Origin: Gnomoniopsis sp. IMI 355080
Taxonomy: Eukaryota > Ascomycota > Sordariomycetes > Diaporthales > Gnomoniaceae
DNA length: 64,000 bases
NCBI GenBank assembly: GCA_027946555.1
Contig: JAPEVC010000074.1
Span: forward strand, 85,125-149,124
Reading direction: 5' to 3'
Shown piece after piece: positions 22,527-34,100 of the stretch. The notes under the pieces were generated by a model that worked only from the letters and a program-made list of their open reading frames with translations, did no database searches and had not been told where the DNA came from. Position numbers and translations under genes: made by a program. Position 1 is the first letter of the stretch; each line of letters begins with the position of its first letter.

Positions 22527-23882
22527 ATGGCTCCCGGCACAATATCCCCCATCTCGCCTCACCATGACCCTTCCGCTTCAGACGTGGATCTCACCTCCCA
22601 AGCCATTGAGCACAAGCTTGAGAAGATCCGCAGCAATGGCAGCAATGGCACCAACGGCACCAATGGCCAGCTCCCCGCCCTCGCCGAGCTCGACGCCTCC
22701 AAGCTCGTTTTCACGCGCACCACCTCCCCACGCCCCGTTCCCTCGGAAGCCACCGCCTGCGCTGGGCCCGACACCATCTGCACAGACCACATGATCACCG
22801 TCTCCTGGTCACTCTCCGCTGGCTGGGCCGCCCCAGCCCTCAAACCTTACGGCCCATTGTCTCTCATGCCCACTGCCTCCGTCCTGCACTACGCCACCGA
22901 GTGTTTTGAAGGCCTCAAAGCCTACCGCGGCCACGACGGTGCGCTGCGTCTCTTCCGCCCTGACTGTAACGCCGAGCGGTTCTTGACCTCTGCAACACGC
23001 ATCTCACTCCCCGGCTTCGCGCCCGCCGAGCTGGAGAAGCTCATTCTGGCGCTCATGGCCGTCGACGGGCCCAAGTGGCTCCCACGCGACCGCCCTGGGA
23101 GCTTCCTGTACCTGCGGCCCGCCCTGATCGGCACACAGGCCGCGCTGGGTGTCGCTGCTCCCAAGGAGGCGCTCCTGTTCATCACAGCGAGCTTCATGCC
23201 GCGCATGGACGCCGTGATTGGTGGCATGCGGTTGCACACCAGCCCCGAGGACATGGTGCGCGCGTGGGTCGGTGGGTTTGGGTATGCCAAGGTGGGTGCG
23301 AACTACGGCCCGAGTTTGCTGGCGACGCAGGAGGCCCGCGCAAGAGGCTTTGGGCAGATCCTTTGGCTATATGGGCCCGAAGGGTACTGTACCGAGGCCG
23401 GGGCAAGCAATTTCTTCGTGGTGTGGAAGGAGAAAGAAACGGGCAAGACGCAGATTGTGACGGCGCCATTGGATGATCGGTTGATCCTCGATGGTGTCAC
23501 GAGGCGGAGCCTGGTACAGCTTGCTAAGGAGAGATTGGCAAATGAGGTGGAGGTTGTGGAGAGACGATACACTATACAAGAGGTGCTGGAGGCCGACGCT
23601 GAGGGCAGACTGGTGGAGGCATTCGCGGCCGGTACAGCGGTAAGTGTGCCCGGTTTATTATGATGCGTGCATCAAGTCAAGATTCGATTTGCTGACCTGC
23701 GATGAATTTAGTACTTTGTCACGCCCGTGTCTCTCATTCATCACAGAGGCAAGGACATAGCGATCAACATGGGCGGGGGCGAGGGTGGCAAGTACACCAC
23801 AACTTTGAAGAAGTGGATGAAGGACATCATGTATGGTGGCGAGATCCACCCGTGGGGAGTCGTTGTTCAAGAGGAAATCTGA
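22527..23882 (+). CDS. Branched-chain amino acid aminotransferase
   Basis: This fold-type IV PLP enzyme interconverts Leu, Ile and Val with their 2-oxo acids, using 2-oxoglutarate/glutamate. Exons are 22527-23639 and 23712-23882 (427 aa). The 72-bp intron joins FAAGTA to YFVTPVSLIHHRGK. Conserved elements are HYATECFEGLKAYRG, LFRPDCNAERF, SFLYLRPALIGT, the PLP lysine K255 in YAKVGANYGPSLLA, ILWLYGPEGYCTEAGASNFFVVW, LDGVTRRSL and GEIHPWGVVVQEE. The Lys motif has GAN where GGN is usual. Residues about 36-48 form a Ser-Asn-Gly/Thr-Asn-Gly run. The N-terminus (MAPGTISPISPHHDP) is not Arg-rich and does not look like a mitochondrial presequence, suggesting a cytosolic form. Fungi carry several paralogues, and which one this is cannot be told from sequence alone. 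Confidence 0.95.
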
Positions 23883-24296
23883 GGGTCTAATAAAAACCGG
23901 TGCCTATTTTCTCTAGGGGGTTCACTGAAAGCATGCAAGTATGGCGTTTGGATTGTGACAGGCTTTGTCAAATATTAATCAATAGAGATTGCTAGAATTG
24001 AGGCACTGTAGACCAACGATCGTGAGAAAAAACTCATCAAAGATCAGATGGTGTGCGCATAGACTCCGGATTGCCCCGTTCTCTCGGAGATTTTACGTCG
24101 AATCTCAAAATTGCCCAATATCTGACTGACGGTGAAGCAGAAGACAGGACCCAGGCCCCACCAGCTTCGCAAATACCTATCTGCAAGCAGCGACCAGTTG
24201 TCCTGGAAGGGTGTGGTACAGTCTTGCAAATAACAAAGCAGTGTCTCCTCAGCTCGCAGGTACAATCTTTCTCCTGACCTAGATTGATGGCTATGT
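23883..24296. other. Convergent intergenic spacer
   Basis: This 414-bp gap lies between the 3' end of the aminotransferase (plus) and the 3' end of the coiled-coil gene (minus), so it is a shared 3' UTR region. No coding feature is supported. Confidence 0.4.
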
Positions 24297-25293
24297 TCAG
24301 TCCTCCAGCAGATATTGTTGTAATAGGGTGGACATAACTCCGTTGATTTTCTTGGAAAAGCTCTGGGTGGAAGTAGATCAGCACATGTCTCAGGGCGATG
24401 TACCAGTTACGCTTACCTTCTCAGAGGCCCTCGCCTCCTCATGAGCATCCTCAAGTATGCCGGTCAGCTCCTCACCGAATTTGGCCATCTCACCAGCCAA
24501 CGACTCCTGCACGCCCGCCAAAAAGCCGGTCTGGACCACTTTGGAGTCCGGAATACTGTCCAACTCTGCAAAGATGTCGTCGACCTCCTTCTGAGCACTC
24601 TCCCATTGGTCCCATAGGGAAGCGACCTCGGCCTCGACCGTATCGATGCGATCCTTGACAAATACGACACGCTCGCCTACCTGGATCTCGCCATCAGTGC
24701 GTACGTCGCTGATGCGAGTCTCGGAAGGTGGCTTGGCTGTCTTCCTGTGGCTGTCTTCGAGAAGCTTGAGAACACGGTCGTCTTCTGCGCCTGTCTCAGC
24801 GATGATGTCGGACAACTGCTTATGCAGGTCGCTAAGTCGAGACAGGGCGTTGCCGTAGATGCTGTCGCTATTGGTGACGATGCGGTCTTGATGCATCTCG
24901 TTAGCTCGACAAGGGCAAACGATAGGTTAAGCTGGTCGGACGCTATTGCTTACCCATGAGCACTCTGGCGAGGGGAGACTGGGAGCTTTGCAGTTCAGCC
25001 AAAGAAGGCCGTTGTTCTGTGCGGACTCGTTGATCTTCCGGCTCGTTCTGGACTTGGCGGTACTTCTGCTGGCGATGAATGGGGGATTGTCGAGCTGCCT
25101 CGTGGGTCGGAAGAGTGCTCGGGCCGCCAAAGAATGCATCTGTTGGATCCAGATCCTTGGAGGATGCAGAGTTCATCGCATTGTCACTGATAGGTGCGCA
25201 GGTTTTGACTCGGTCATGAAGAGCAAAACGGACGGTTTGTGGTTCTGTGCGAAGCGCACTAGGTGGCTGCCAGACCGACGTGTTGGCATACAT
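24297..25293 (-). CDS. Unrecognised coiled-coil protein
   Basis: Exons are 25293-24954, 24904-24417 and 24350-24297 (293 aa). The introns are 49 and 66 bp, and the last exon codes 17 aa (KINGVMSTLLQQYLLED). Residues about 40-110 are polar and probably disordered, with DLDPTDAFFGGPSTLP and EAARQSPIHRQQKYR. From about residue 115 the protein is a long amphipathic helix, probably coiled coil: SLADLHKQL-like heptads in NALSRLSDLHKQLSDII, then VKDRIDTVEAEVASLW and MAKFGEELTGILEDAHEEA. No catalytic motif is visible. The length, acidic helices and short C-terminal helix would fit a structural subunit of a small complex, but I cannot name it. An in-frame alternative start lies at 25176 (MNSASSKDLDP). 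Splicing is well supported by phase; the product is hypothetical. Confidence 0.75.
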
Positions 25294-25387
25294 GGCCCAC
25301 AGTGACGCCCTTAGCCGGCAAGAGGGAATGGAACTTGGAGTGAGTACCTGCTGAAGGATATATGCGCAATTGATAATCAGGCTGGAC

Positions 25388-25410
25388 TCTGAAGAAGAAG
25401 AAGAAGAAGT
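25388..25410. repeat. GAA trinucleotide microsatellite
   Basis: This is a short (GAA)n tract, about seven units, just upstream of the coiled-coil gene start on the minus strand. It reads CTT/TTC in the direction of that transcript and probably lies in its leader or promoter. Confidence 0.8.
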
Positions 25411-25504
25411 TCGATGCCAAAGTGGGAGCCAGATTCGGACTTGTGGTCTTTCGAAGTTGAAGTCGATGGAGGAAGGGGCGCTGCCTAAAAGTCAGGTACC
25501 TACT

Positions 25505-25528
25505 TAGGTAGGTAGGTAGGTAGGTAGG
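25505..25528. repeat. (TAGG)6 microsatellite
   Basis: Six tandem TAGG units occur between the coiled-coil gene and the candidate small membrane protein. The unit is half of the TACCTAGGTA palindrome found repeatedly in intergenic DNA of this window, so it may share its origin. Confidence 0.85.
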
Positions 25529-25587
25529 GTGCTTTCCCAAACTGGCAACTGTATGACAAGACCACTGGTCATTTCCCTCGCAATCGA

Positions 25588-25836
25588 CTACCAAGCTTGC
25601 CTTTCCTCCAAGTCCTCCACAGTACCCGAATTCTCTTCCCAGTCTTGCAACAAGATGGCATGCGAACCGATCTGGCACTGCGCGGACCGTTGCAGAGTCC
25701 GTCCACGTTCGACGTCTTCTTGATGGCTGTCCAAGTATATGTGACGGTACACAATTGACTGCCACACCACGAGGGCGATGAAGATGACGAGGACGAGTCC
25801 GCATGCCGAGGTCATTACGATCTCGATGCCATCCAT
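25588..25836 (-). CDS. Candidate 82-aa single-pass membrane protein
   Basis: This is a single-exon open frame starting in a strong context (GGCCATGGATG). The predicted 82-aa protein has a short N-terminus (MDGIEIVMTSA), one hydrophobic helix (about residues 11-31, GLVLVIFIALVVWQSIVY), then a hydrophilic tail ending in an acidic stretch (EENSGTVEDLEERQAW). Arg/His residues just after the helix suggest N-out topology. It lies about 300 bp upstream of the coiled-coil gene on the same strand. I recognise no family. The clean helix-tail layout and start context favour a real gene, but the size is near the limit for chance open frames. Confidence 0.4.
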   Translation of the reverse strand: MDGIEIVMTSACGLVLVIFIALVVWQSIVYRHIYLDSHQEDVERGRTLQRSAQCQIGSHAILLQDWEENSGTVEDLEERQAW

Positions 25837-27100
25837 GGCCGGTCGATCGAAAGGGTCTCAGACAAAGTGGTCAGCTTGAAGTGGCCAGTTCTTTCAGGGT
25901 GTTGCGCCTGTTGAGTTTGGGCTTACGATAGCTTCAAGAAGTTCTCCCGTTGTATTTCTAGGTAAAGCCTGGGCGGCAAAGCATTGGCATGTACTCAGCC
26001 TGGGGCTATTGTGTCGGTCATTTTGAACTTTGATTGAAACCTACGACAGAAGCATGGTTGTGAGGGGAAATGGCTTCTTCTTCTTCTTTTAATGGACAGA
26101 CTATCCCCGAAGACTGACTGGTCCATCTCATTACCCTGGTGTCCTTATCATGATTGTACACGTAGTCTATCGTATCCCCCACAACACGAGCTTTCTTGCA
26201 CCTACTTTGCTAGGTTGCGCGATTATAGGTAAGGCTGAGATTACTGCAAAACCATGAGCTACCGACGGGGCTCTTCAGCTCCGGCTTCGTGTGATGCGGC
26301 AAGCTGAGGCAGCTTCTCCCTTCTTTCCTAGAGCTTCTTGTCCCTTAAGAACAAAGTTTGGACTCGTCGGCAGGCTCCACAACTAGACTCTGGGCATATA
26401 ACTCCATCGAAGAGTCAATATATGCGGTACACTTCAACAGCTGTCCACTGAGCTCGCATCATCCTCGCACACGTCCAAGCACCGCGCCGCCCCATGCCTC
26501 TTGTATGATAGTCCGCCTTCTTCTACACAGAAGCTTTAGCTGCAAGTACTCAGTACCCTCCGAAATGGCTTCCGCATATTTCGTCGAACGTGGCCATCAT
26601 ATTTACCCAATATTTGGCAGGTGACGTTCGCTGAACCGCACCCTGACCCCGTCACCGATTATAAACTCTGTCGCTTTGGACCTCAAAATCCACACATTGC
26701 TCGATAGCGCGCAACCCGGACTGGAACTATAAGCTGGTGACAAGCAATCACGCCGATCGTTCTGTGCGGCGGCACTTTGCGCTAGATGAAAAGGTTTTGA
26801 CTCTGAATTTTGGTCTGAGAAATCATCGGCCGCGTACCCACATTATGAGGTATATCTTGCCCTTGCTTATGGCTTATGGAGGGCGGCATGTATTGTAATA
26901 CGGACGTAGCGTGCCTGAAGCTGGTGGAAACCTGAAAACAAGCCAAGTGGAGAAACGGGGTCAAGACTGAGGTGAGAATCGAGGGGGGCGTTTGGGGAGC
27001 AACATCACCATGGGGCCGTTATAGAAACTGCATTTAGGGCACTGGATGGGCGTACAAGACTGTTCTATCCACTGTGGCCAGCCACAGACTGGTTCGAAAG
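25837..27100. other. 1.3-kb intergenic region
   Basis: No convincing gene. A CTT-rich microsatellite lies at about 26073-26089. A possible short intron (GTGAGA at about 26973 to TTTAG at 27037) precedes the open frame at 27101, hinting at an upstream exon, but the frame before it soon meets a stop. Confidence 0.3.
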
Positions 27101-27466
27101 ATGATCGACAGCGTGCTCCAGCGACCGGTCGACCTCTGTAAGCTGAAAGGCACCACGATGGACAAGCTGGGAATGACCAAGGCTGTTATAAAGAACTTGA
27201 TGGCCACTGCGCTATGGTCCAAGGCCGTCTTCCAGGAGCTGCAGCTTATCGAAACGGAGAGACAAAAGGTGGTATCTGATCTGAGTGGCTTGACAGAGCC
27301 AGAGCTGCACGGGAATATACTGGTGCTTCTTATTGACAGGATCGGTTCGGGGTCTGGGCATAGCAATGCCATTCCGACACATCTCGGAGATTGCTATTAT
27401 GAGGCACCGATTTTCTGGAACTTGGAGGTATACGAACGGGATCGAGGGGTTGTGTACTTCAGCTAA
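27101..27466 (+). CDS. Unrecognised open reading frame, possible gene fragment
   Basis: This 121-codon frame has ordinary protein-like composition: MIDSVLQRPVDLCKLKG, KAVIKNLMATALWSKAVF, ELHGNILVLLIDRIGSG, GDCYYEAPIFWNLEVYERD. It extends upstream without a stop to a possible acceptor (AG at 27036-27037). A second open frame, shifted by one register, runs from 27472 to about 27625 (MTVERGEDIEAEAPGF, AIVIRLPAANRLDIYDG). It could be joined by a small intron or reflect a frameshift in a decayed gene. It converges with the methyltransferase, whose 3' end is about 20 bp further right. I recognise no domain, so treat it as hypothetical or a pseudogene. Confidence 0.3.
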   Translation: MIDSVLQRPVDLCKLKGTTMDKLGMTKAVIKNLMATALWSKAVFQELQLIETERQKVVSDLSGLTEPELHGNILVLLIDRIGSGSGHSNAIPTHLGDCYYEAPIFWNLEVYERDRGVVYFS

Positions 27467-27646
27467 GGCAGATGACAGTTGAACGCGGGGAAGATATTGA
27501 AGCCGAAGCACCTGGTTTCTATGAGCGACATCGAGCCATCGTTATTCGTCTCCCAGCAGCGAACAGGTTGGACATTTATGACGGTTGTCCACTTTCATCC
27601 GGCCAAATGACTGCGAAAACGAGTAGTCTTGTATGATCCTGTCATT

Positions 27647-28949
27647 TCACTTCTCAAATGCCATGACGGCGTATCGAAAACTGCCGTTCGAGTATCCCCT
27701 TCTCATAGCACGGAAGGATTGCAGGAAGGCGATGCCGTCGCGACCTTGGCTGAAAGCAAAGGCCCACAGTGAAGGATTTTGGACAAGTGACCAGGATATG
27801 TCCCTATAAAAAAACTGTGTGAGCCCTTCTGAGTATCCGTAACATTAGGGCGTTACTTACCATGTTGCCTTGACGTCCGTTGAGATATCCTTGGGCTCGC
27901 CGGACACGCTCAGCCCGGCGTTCTTGGCCATCTGCACATAGTCAACTTGAGCGCACAATGGCGGCAGAAGCATGCCATCTATGAGAATTATTCATTAGCT
28001 GACCGAAGCACTTCACAGGGTTGAGTTCGGCCCGGAGCGAGATGGACGCCCTCGAGGTTGGGCATGGTTCCTTGGTGAAGTCTCTCGTCTAGAAGGTGGA
28101 AGGGAAGGCCCACTCACCTTCGATAGGTTTGATATCATTTGCAAACTGCGTCTCGTTCAGTCCCTCTGCCTTGAACCAATCGGCCAAAGCGAGCTTGCCT
28201 CCCTTTTTCAAGACCTTCTGGGCGTTCTCAAAGAACAGCGGTTTGTTGGGAAAGTGGCTCAAAGCCTCACAAATCCACACAGCGTCAAAGGATTCGCTCT
28301 GAGCGGCGAACACGTCAGCCATCTTCTCGGCATCCAGCTCGAGAAACTTGACCTTGCCCTTGCCCACACGGAGGAAACCGTCGGCATCTGGCTCTTGGTC
28401 GGCCAGGGTCTGGTCATCCTTGGCGGCCTCAGACTTGGTCAGGCGGGTGGCCATCTCGACTTGCTTGGTAGAGATGGTGATGCCAGTGACGGTACATCCC
28501 AGGGAAGAGGCCAAATACCGCGAGGTGCCTCCAATGCCACATCCCACATCGAGAACCTTTGCGCCCTCGGTGATGCGCGAGGTGTCTAGTAGTAGACGGA
28601 TCAGGTTGATCTGGGCAGTCTCTTTGGACTCATTGGCTTTGGACTCGGGGGTGGGCCAGTAGCCGTGGTGGATATGGGTTCCCCTTTTGGTGCGAGATAG
28701 GCGAATCAGTACAGGTAGGGGAGCTATGGAGATAGCCTGTGGGCACCGATTCCGCACAGGGGGAGCAGGCCGTAAACCTTACCACAGGGACAGATAGTAC
28801 TCGGAGGCCAGATCATAGTGCGTCTTGATTCTGTCCTTCAAGGCTTGCATCGTATCGTGCGCGAGACCCAAAGGCGTATCATACTTCTTGCTGAGCTCCG
28901 TATTCTCTTGCACCGCGGCGGGCGCGGTCGAAGGGGACGAGGAGGTCAT
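27647..28949 (-). CDS. SAM-dependent methyltransferase, tocopherol/sterol MT-like
   Basis: Four exons (28949-28783, 28683-28118, 27978-27861, 27803-27647) give 335 aa with phase kept throughout. The N-terminus carries YDLASEYYLSLWGTHIHHGYW, the entry motif of the gamma-tocopherol/sterol C-methyltransferase-like group. Motif I is VLDVGCGIGGTSRYLA (residues 99-114). VTGITISTKQVEMA, FLELDAEKM, FDAVWICEALSHFPNK and the KKGGKLALADWF region follow. The C-terminal part (GLSVSGEPKDIS, LQSFRAMRRGYSNGSFRYAVMAFEK) closes the fold. Substrate is unknown; fungal relatives often methylate small molecules. The gene is 280 bp downstream of an MFS transporter on the same strand. A TTTTA repeat lies just upstream of its start. 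Splice reading is strong. Confidence 0.9.
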
Positions 28950-29229
28950 GTTCAGTTGTTGACTTGTCTTATTTTACCTTTATTTTATTTTATTTTATTC
29001 TGTCCTCTTCACGAAGCGGCCGGAAAGAGCAATTGATTTTGTTGAGAATATATCGCGTGGCAAGTTGCAGCAGTGAAACAAGCGGGTGGAGGTGTGTGTG
29101 TGGTTGTACGGTGCATTGATTGGCAGCTTCTATAAGACGCCCAAGCCCAAGCTCGGTCGGCAGGGACCGAACCGCCTCTCCAATTTTAGCTTGTGAAGAC
29201 TGGCAGGGAAGAGACTAATAAGAGTTGCA
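28950..29229 (-). promoter_or_regulatory. Short spacer and promoter of the methyltransferase
   Basis: This 280-bp gap holds the 3' UTR of the upstream transporter and the promoter of the methyltransferase. It contains four or so tandem TTTTA units (about 28970-29000 on the plus strand), which read as TAAAA in the direction of transcription. No specific factor site was recognised. Confidence 0.4.
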
Positions 29230-31147
29230 TCACGACCCGACTTCGACGACTCTTCCCGCCTCATCCACTCCAATCTTTGTTTTCTTGGTGCTCTCTTTCC
29301 GGGGATTCTTTGCCTCGAAAATCCCGCCCAGTTCCTCCAACGTCTTGCCTGCGGTCTCCACAAAGAAGAAGTAGATCACCACCATCTCGACCGCGATCCA
29401 CGCGCAGTATACGATATACAACTTCCACGCGATGGCCTCAATCCCAACACTGATGCCATAGGTATTCACCACCATTGCCACATTCAGGAACAGGAAGTTA
29501 AGCCCCGATCCCTTCGCCCTGGTCCTGTTCTCCAGACACTCCACGCTGTACAGCGTCTGCAGCGGCGTGAAGCCCCACGAGAAGCAGATCCCAAAGCAGT
29601 AAATCGACACAATCACGCCATACCCCAAGTTTGGATTCGCGCCCGCGTTCGCCGTAAATGCAGTGAGCAGAATGTAAAAGAACAGGGCCCCAGCCAACCC
29701 CGCAAGCATCATCTTCCGCCTCCCCAATCGATCCAGCAGACTTGCGCCGTAGACGGCCCCGATCATGGAGAAGATAGGATTGATAGCGTTCAGAAGCAGT
29801 TGAGTGTCTGTGTCGGTAATCCCCGCCGTCTTGAACATCTCCGGCATGAAGTATGACACCACGTTATTACCACTCCACTGCCCAAAGAAGGCCATCCCAA
29901 TCACCATTGCCAGCCTGTAACGCGCCGCGCGGGTGTGCACAAGCTCACGGAAGTCCCACCACGGGTTCTCATCACGAGTGAGCCTATTTTCAGCAACAAT
30001 CTCGTGGTACTGTAGCTGTGGGATCGCCGAGTTTGGGTCGCCATCGCCGTGGTACTTGGCGAGGATAGCGAGAGCCTCCTCGGGGCGATCATGTGCAATC
30101 AGCCAGCGAGGCGTCTCGGGGAAGAAGAGGATAAGACACATTACCACGGCGGGAAGACCAGCCTGCACGAGGGTCGGCACGCGCCAGGCCCAAGAGTCAT
30201 CGAGGTGCAGGTTCGACCCATACGTAGTCCAGCCAGCCAGGATATTCCCCAGCCACCAAAAGTTGTTGTACTTCAACCCTTTCGTGGTTAGTCTCTGGCC
30301 ACATATGCTTTCATGGGGTGTCTTGGGACATGACTTGGAACGCTTCTTAAGAGTGCTGCGCCACTGAAGACACACATTGAAAGACCAAGGATGAAGGACG
30401 GAGAGATACATACCATGCCGGCCATGAAGCCACGGTATGCTGGGTGAGCAAGCTCGACAGTGTAAGCCGGTCCAGCAGCGGAGGCGATACTCGCACCAAA
30501 CCCGAGCACAAAGCGACCGCCGACAAAATGGTTGAGACTGTTTGCAGAGCCTTGGATTGCCGTCCCGACGAGGACGAGCACACATCCGACGAAGATACAG
30601 ATACGGCGACCATATCCATCGGCAATCAGACCGCAGAACGGGAACGCGGCGATCTGGCCAAGGTTATACACAATGAAGACAATGCCCGTGGAGGAACCGG
30701 CGCCGCTTAGGCCCACTTTAGTCCGTGCGTGATTAGCATTTTGCAAGTCATTGTTAGGGGACGAGTCTCATACGAGGTTCTGCCTCGTTCGATACCTTGA
30801 AATGCAAAAGGTTGGGGGACATAGGGGCACCTACTGTCGCGTTGGTACGGCACCATTGCATTGATTGAACCCATCAAGGAGCTATCTGTTAACTAGTCAG
30901 TCGCCGATCACTAAAACAGAACTGCTTGCCATATACCAAACCCATTCATGGTCGACACGAGGTAGCCAATCGACATGATGAAGTACAGTTTGAGCATGTT
31001 CTTGCTCAACAACTTGGGTTTCTGGGCAGCACATGCAGCCGCAAGTGCCACAGACGTGGTGTTCACCTCTTTGACATTGCCGACTGGTTTCTCATCGCCA
31101 GCAAAATCCTCGAATACCTCGGACTCCGCCTTCATCTTTGTGTCCAT
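29230..31147 (-). CDS. MFS sugar transporter (hexose / disaccharide porter type)
   Basis: Four exons (31147-30937, 30885-30835, 30715-30414, 30270-29230) give 534 aa. The junctions rebuild family motifs: NGFDSSLMGSIN (exons 1-2), VPYQRDMGLSGAGSSTG (2-3) and YRGFMAGMYNNFWWLGN (3-4). Twelve hydrophobic segments are visible. Sugar-porter signatures are DGYGRR after TM2, GGRFVLGFG, FFPETPRWLIAHDRPEEAL before the central loop, DRLGRRK after TM8, and VETAGKTLEELGGIF at the end (PET is replaced by VET). The DSSLMGSIN and WWLGNILAGWTTYG elements resemble fungal lactose/hexose permease-like porters, but substrate cannot be told. It acts at the plasma membrane by family. It sits directly upstream of the methyltransferase, possibly by chance. 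Confidence 0.92.
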
Positions 31148-34100
31148 ATTGTTGTCAGGTACGGTTGCCGGCTATCTTGTGGCTGCAATACTGTAAGTCG
31201 TTGAAAGAACTTATTGGTTTTCTAGGCAGGCGAACAATTATTTATTATCCCCTCCCCGGAACTTGCCTGCATAAATGAGCAGCTCCTCCGTGCAAACTAT
31301 GCGCTCGAATGAGAATCCAGAGGGTTTTCGTTGTTTTAAGCGTCATGTGCCGCTAAGAAACTGTCCAAGTAGGAACGGCTCCTCAATCCGTCTGAAGCCC
31401 AGCCTTTGGGGAGAACGGAGGGACCAATGAATTGTGTCCCCTAGTAATGTCCCCCGACGTGGCCTCTTCCTTGACAGTGGACCGATCTGAACTGAAAAAG
31501 GCCTAGAACGAGAAGTTCTGCGCGTGTCGTTCGAGAGGCACCATTTCAACGTAACGAACTGAGATGAGCAACCCCTTTTGGGGGACTTTCCCGACGTGCC
31601 TAACCGAATTGAGGCTTTTCCGGCCACATGAGTCCATCGCAGCAGAGTCAGGAGTCAGCATTTCCATCCAAATTGGTATCTGATGGCAGGGTGGGAAGTA
31701 GTATCGCGAAGACAAGTGGGGTTGACAAGTTGCGGGAAAGTGGGAGCCTCGGTCAAGAAAACCCTTGGCCCCCCACATTTTCTCCAGGTTTTCGTTTTTG
31801 TCCCATGGGGAAATTATGGAGCTTACATTAGTCAGGCCCTGGACTTGTCCTTTAACCGTCTTCTCAGTAATGTACAAGAATTTTGCAACGAGATGGAGAC
31901 TGTAGGGATGAGGAGCCAAAGACCAACAAGGTTGGGGAAAAGAACGGGGAGCCAAAGACCTAGAAGCGCGGGAATCCTCCCATAGTACTTCAATGCTATC
32001 CTTAGTGAGCCTACATACGTGCGAATACCTGATTGGAAGGCCGGAAACAGGATCGAGTCAAGCTGACGGGAACGGTATCAATAAGTCTTTCAGCACTTGA
32101 GCTTTGAAACAGCAGAAAGAGTGTCGGGCACCAGATTTGCTATCAGAATCGTAGCTTCACAAGATCACCGGATCAAGTACGGAGAAAGTAGATGTATCCA
32201 TTATGGCCGGGACGTACGATATGTATTGGCAAATGCGTTTCGCCGGGCTCTCCGTACTCAGGTACTGTTGACTCGGATGCCGACCGCGTACGCATACCAT
32301 ACTGAAGTGTTGCCCATATTTCCGTTTGAAATGCAACTTCGACGTTGTAAGGCCATCGCAACAATCTCAAATGAAACCCCGCCCGCTGTTTTGGTTGTAA
32401 CACGTCTTGGGCCAGCCTCCAGGGTGCCTGATTGCGAAGTGGATCATATGATCTTGAATTGCATGCTGTCGTTCATCTTTTGTAACAAGCAAAGACGCCT
32501 TTCCATTCGAGGAACTGGACAGCGGGCCTCAGCCTTGTAATGTCTAATTCATGATTAGCAGTCGCTCTTTGGGGATGAATTGCTATATTCCTACCTTGCA
32601 GTCATCGTACCAGTCTTTGCCCTCGCTTATTCTCTTAGACCTTGTATAAGATGAGATGCTCTTGAAGCGACGAGTTGACCTGCACCGTCCGTTCGTTGAT
32701 TGGCCAGAATATGAGCCAGATCCGATGTGTCGGGCATCTAGCCGAGATTGACCAGAGCCTGGTGAAGGACTATTCCATATACATCAGCATCCACTTCTAT
32801 TACGATCAGACATATTTAGACATGTTTGTAGTCCCTTGATATGAATAACCCGAGGCGCACCACTTCGCGAAGGTACTGCACGCGAGCATTGCCTACGGTC
32901 AATGTTTGTTTGTGTATGCAAATCCGGCGATTTTGGCCGCTGTAAACTTTGTATCCTTGGGATCAGGAGCCACATTGGACATGCCTGTTGCACGGCAGTC
33001 CATCAGATACAGATACAGTCCATCAAGTGGACAAGTTGCATGAAAATGGACGATGAAATACTTCTACGCAAGCCAGACGGTCTGATGAGCTGTACACCAG
33101 ATATGCAACATGGAGCGCAGCGAGCTGGGTACACAAGTAAACTGACTCAGCGCTACCGCGAGTACAACGTGAATAGCATCAGGCCTATGAAAAGCCAGGT
33201 TCAGGTACCTGATCAGGTGTGGGTCATGCAATGGGATGCACACTGCAAATGGATCATATCAACGGATTCTGATGATGAGAGGAATGATTGAAATCTCTCG
33301 TATAGGCTTCCCAATATATCAGATTTGAAAGAGAAGGGCGAGGCGAACCTTCGCTTCTGCCACGCAAAGTGAACCACCTATCATCGTCAAATGCCGCTTC
33401 AGGACTTGTTCCCGTTCTACAGATTCACAATCTATCAGTGTCGTACAGCGCTCAGGACTGCATTGGACTTGACTACTTCAAGTAATGATTCGTACGGGTG
33501 AGGGAAACGACTGTCTCGACTGAGGTAGTGTAGCGAGTGATCACTGCATCAAACCCGCTTGTCTTGAAGAAGAGATACATGTGCAGGAATACCTGACTCT
33601 GACTTTGCAGCGGTGAACCTGGAAAGTGACACGCACAACGCACTGCGTCAACCGTGCAGGCATTCACATTTGTTTTTATGTGCTCTGCTCCATCCACACC
33701 AACCCCCACTCAGTTGGCAAGTATTCTGGTAGTTGGATGTTGATCCGGCTGGGAAATAGGGCTCCAGAGATCTTACTTCATATTGCAATATCGCATGTTC
33801 CAAGGTTGGCAAGGTACCAGTAGCTCAGCAGGCGACCATGCTGCTGTCTTTTTCGCCAACATCGCGAATATGACCAAACAAAGGTGATAATCCAAGTTAT
33901 GTGTGCATCAGAGTACTCCCTGGAAGCTTGCGATTGACCGCTACAATCCTCCGACGGGCGGCCTCTGACAGTGGTAGCAATACTGAACGGACTTGGGATT
34001 TCATCGTCAACGATACGCCTCGTATGTTCATAGCCTTTATAACCGAGTCTTCGCGAAAGGCGGTGGTATGTTATGGGCTACCAACTGCTCAACTAGTCTA

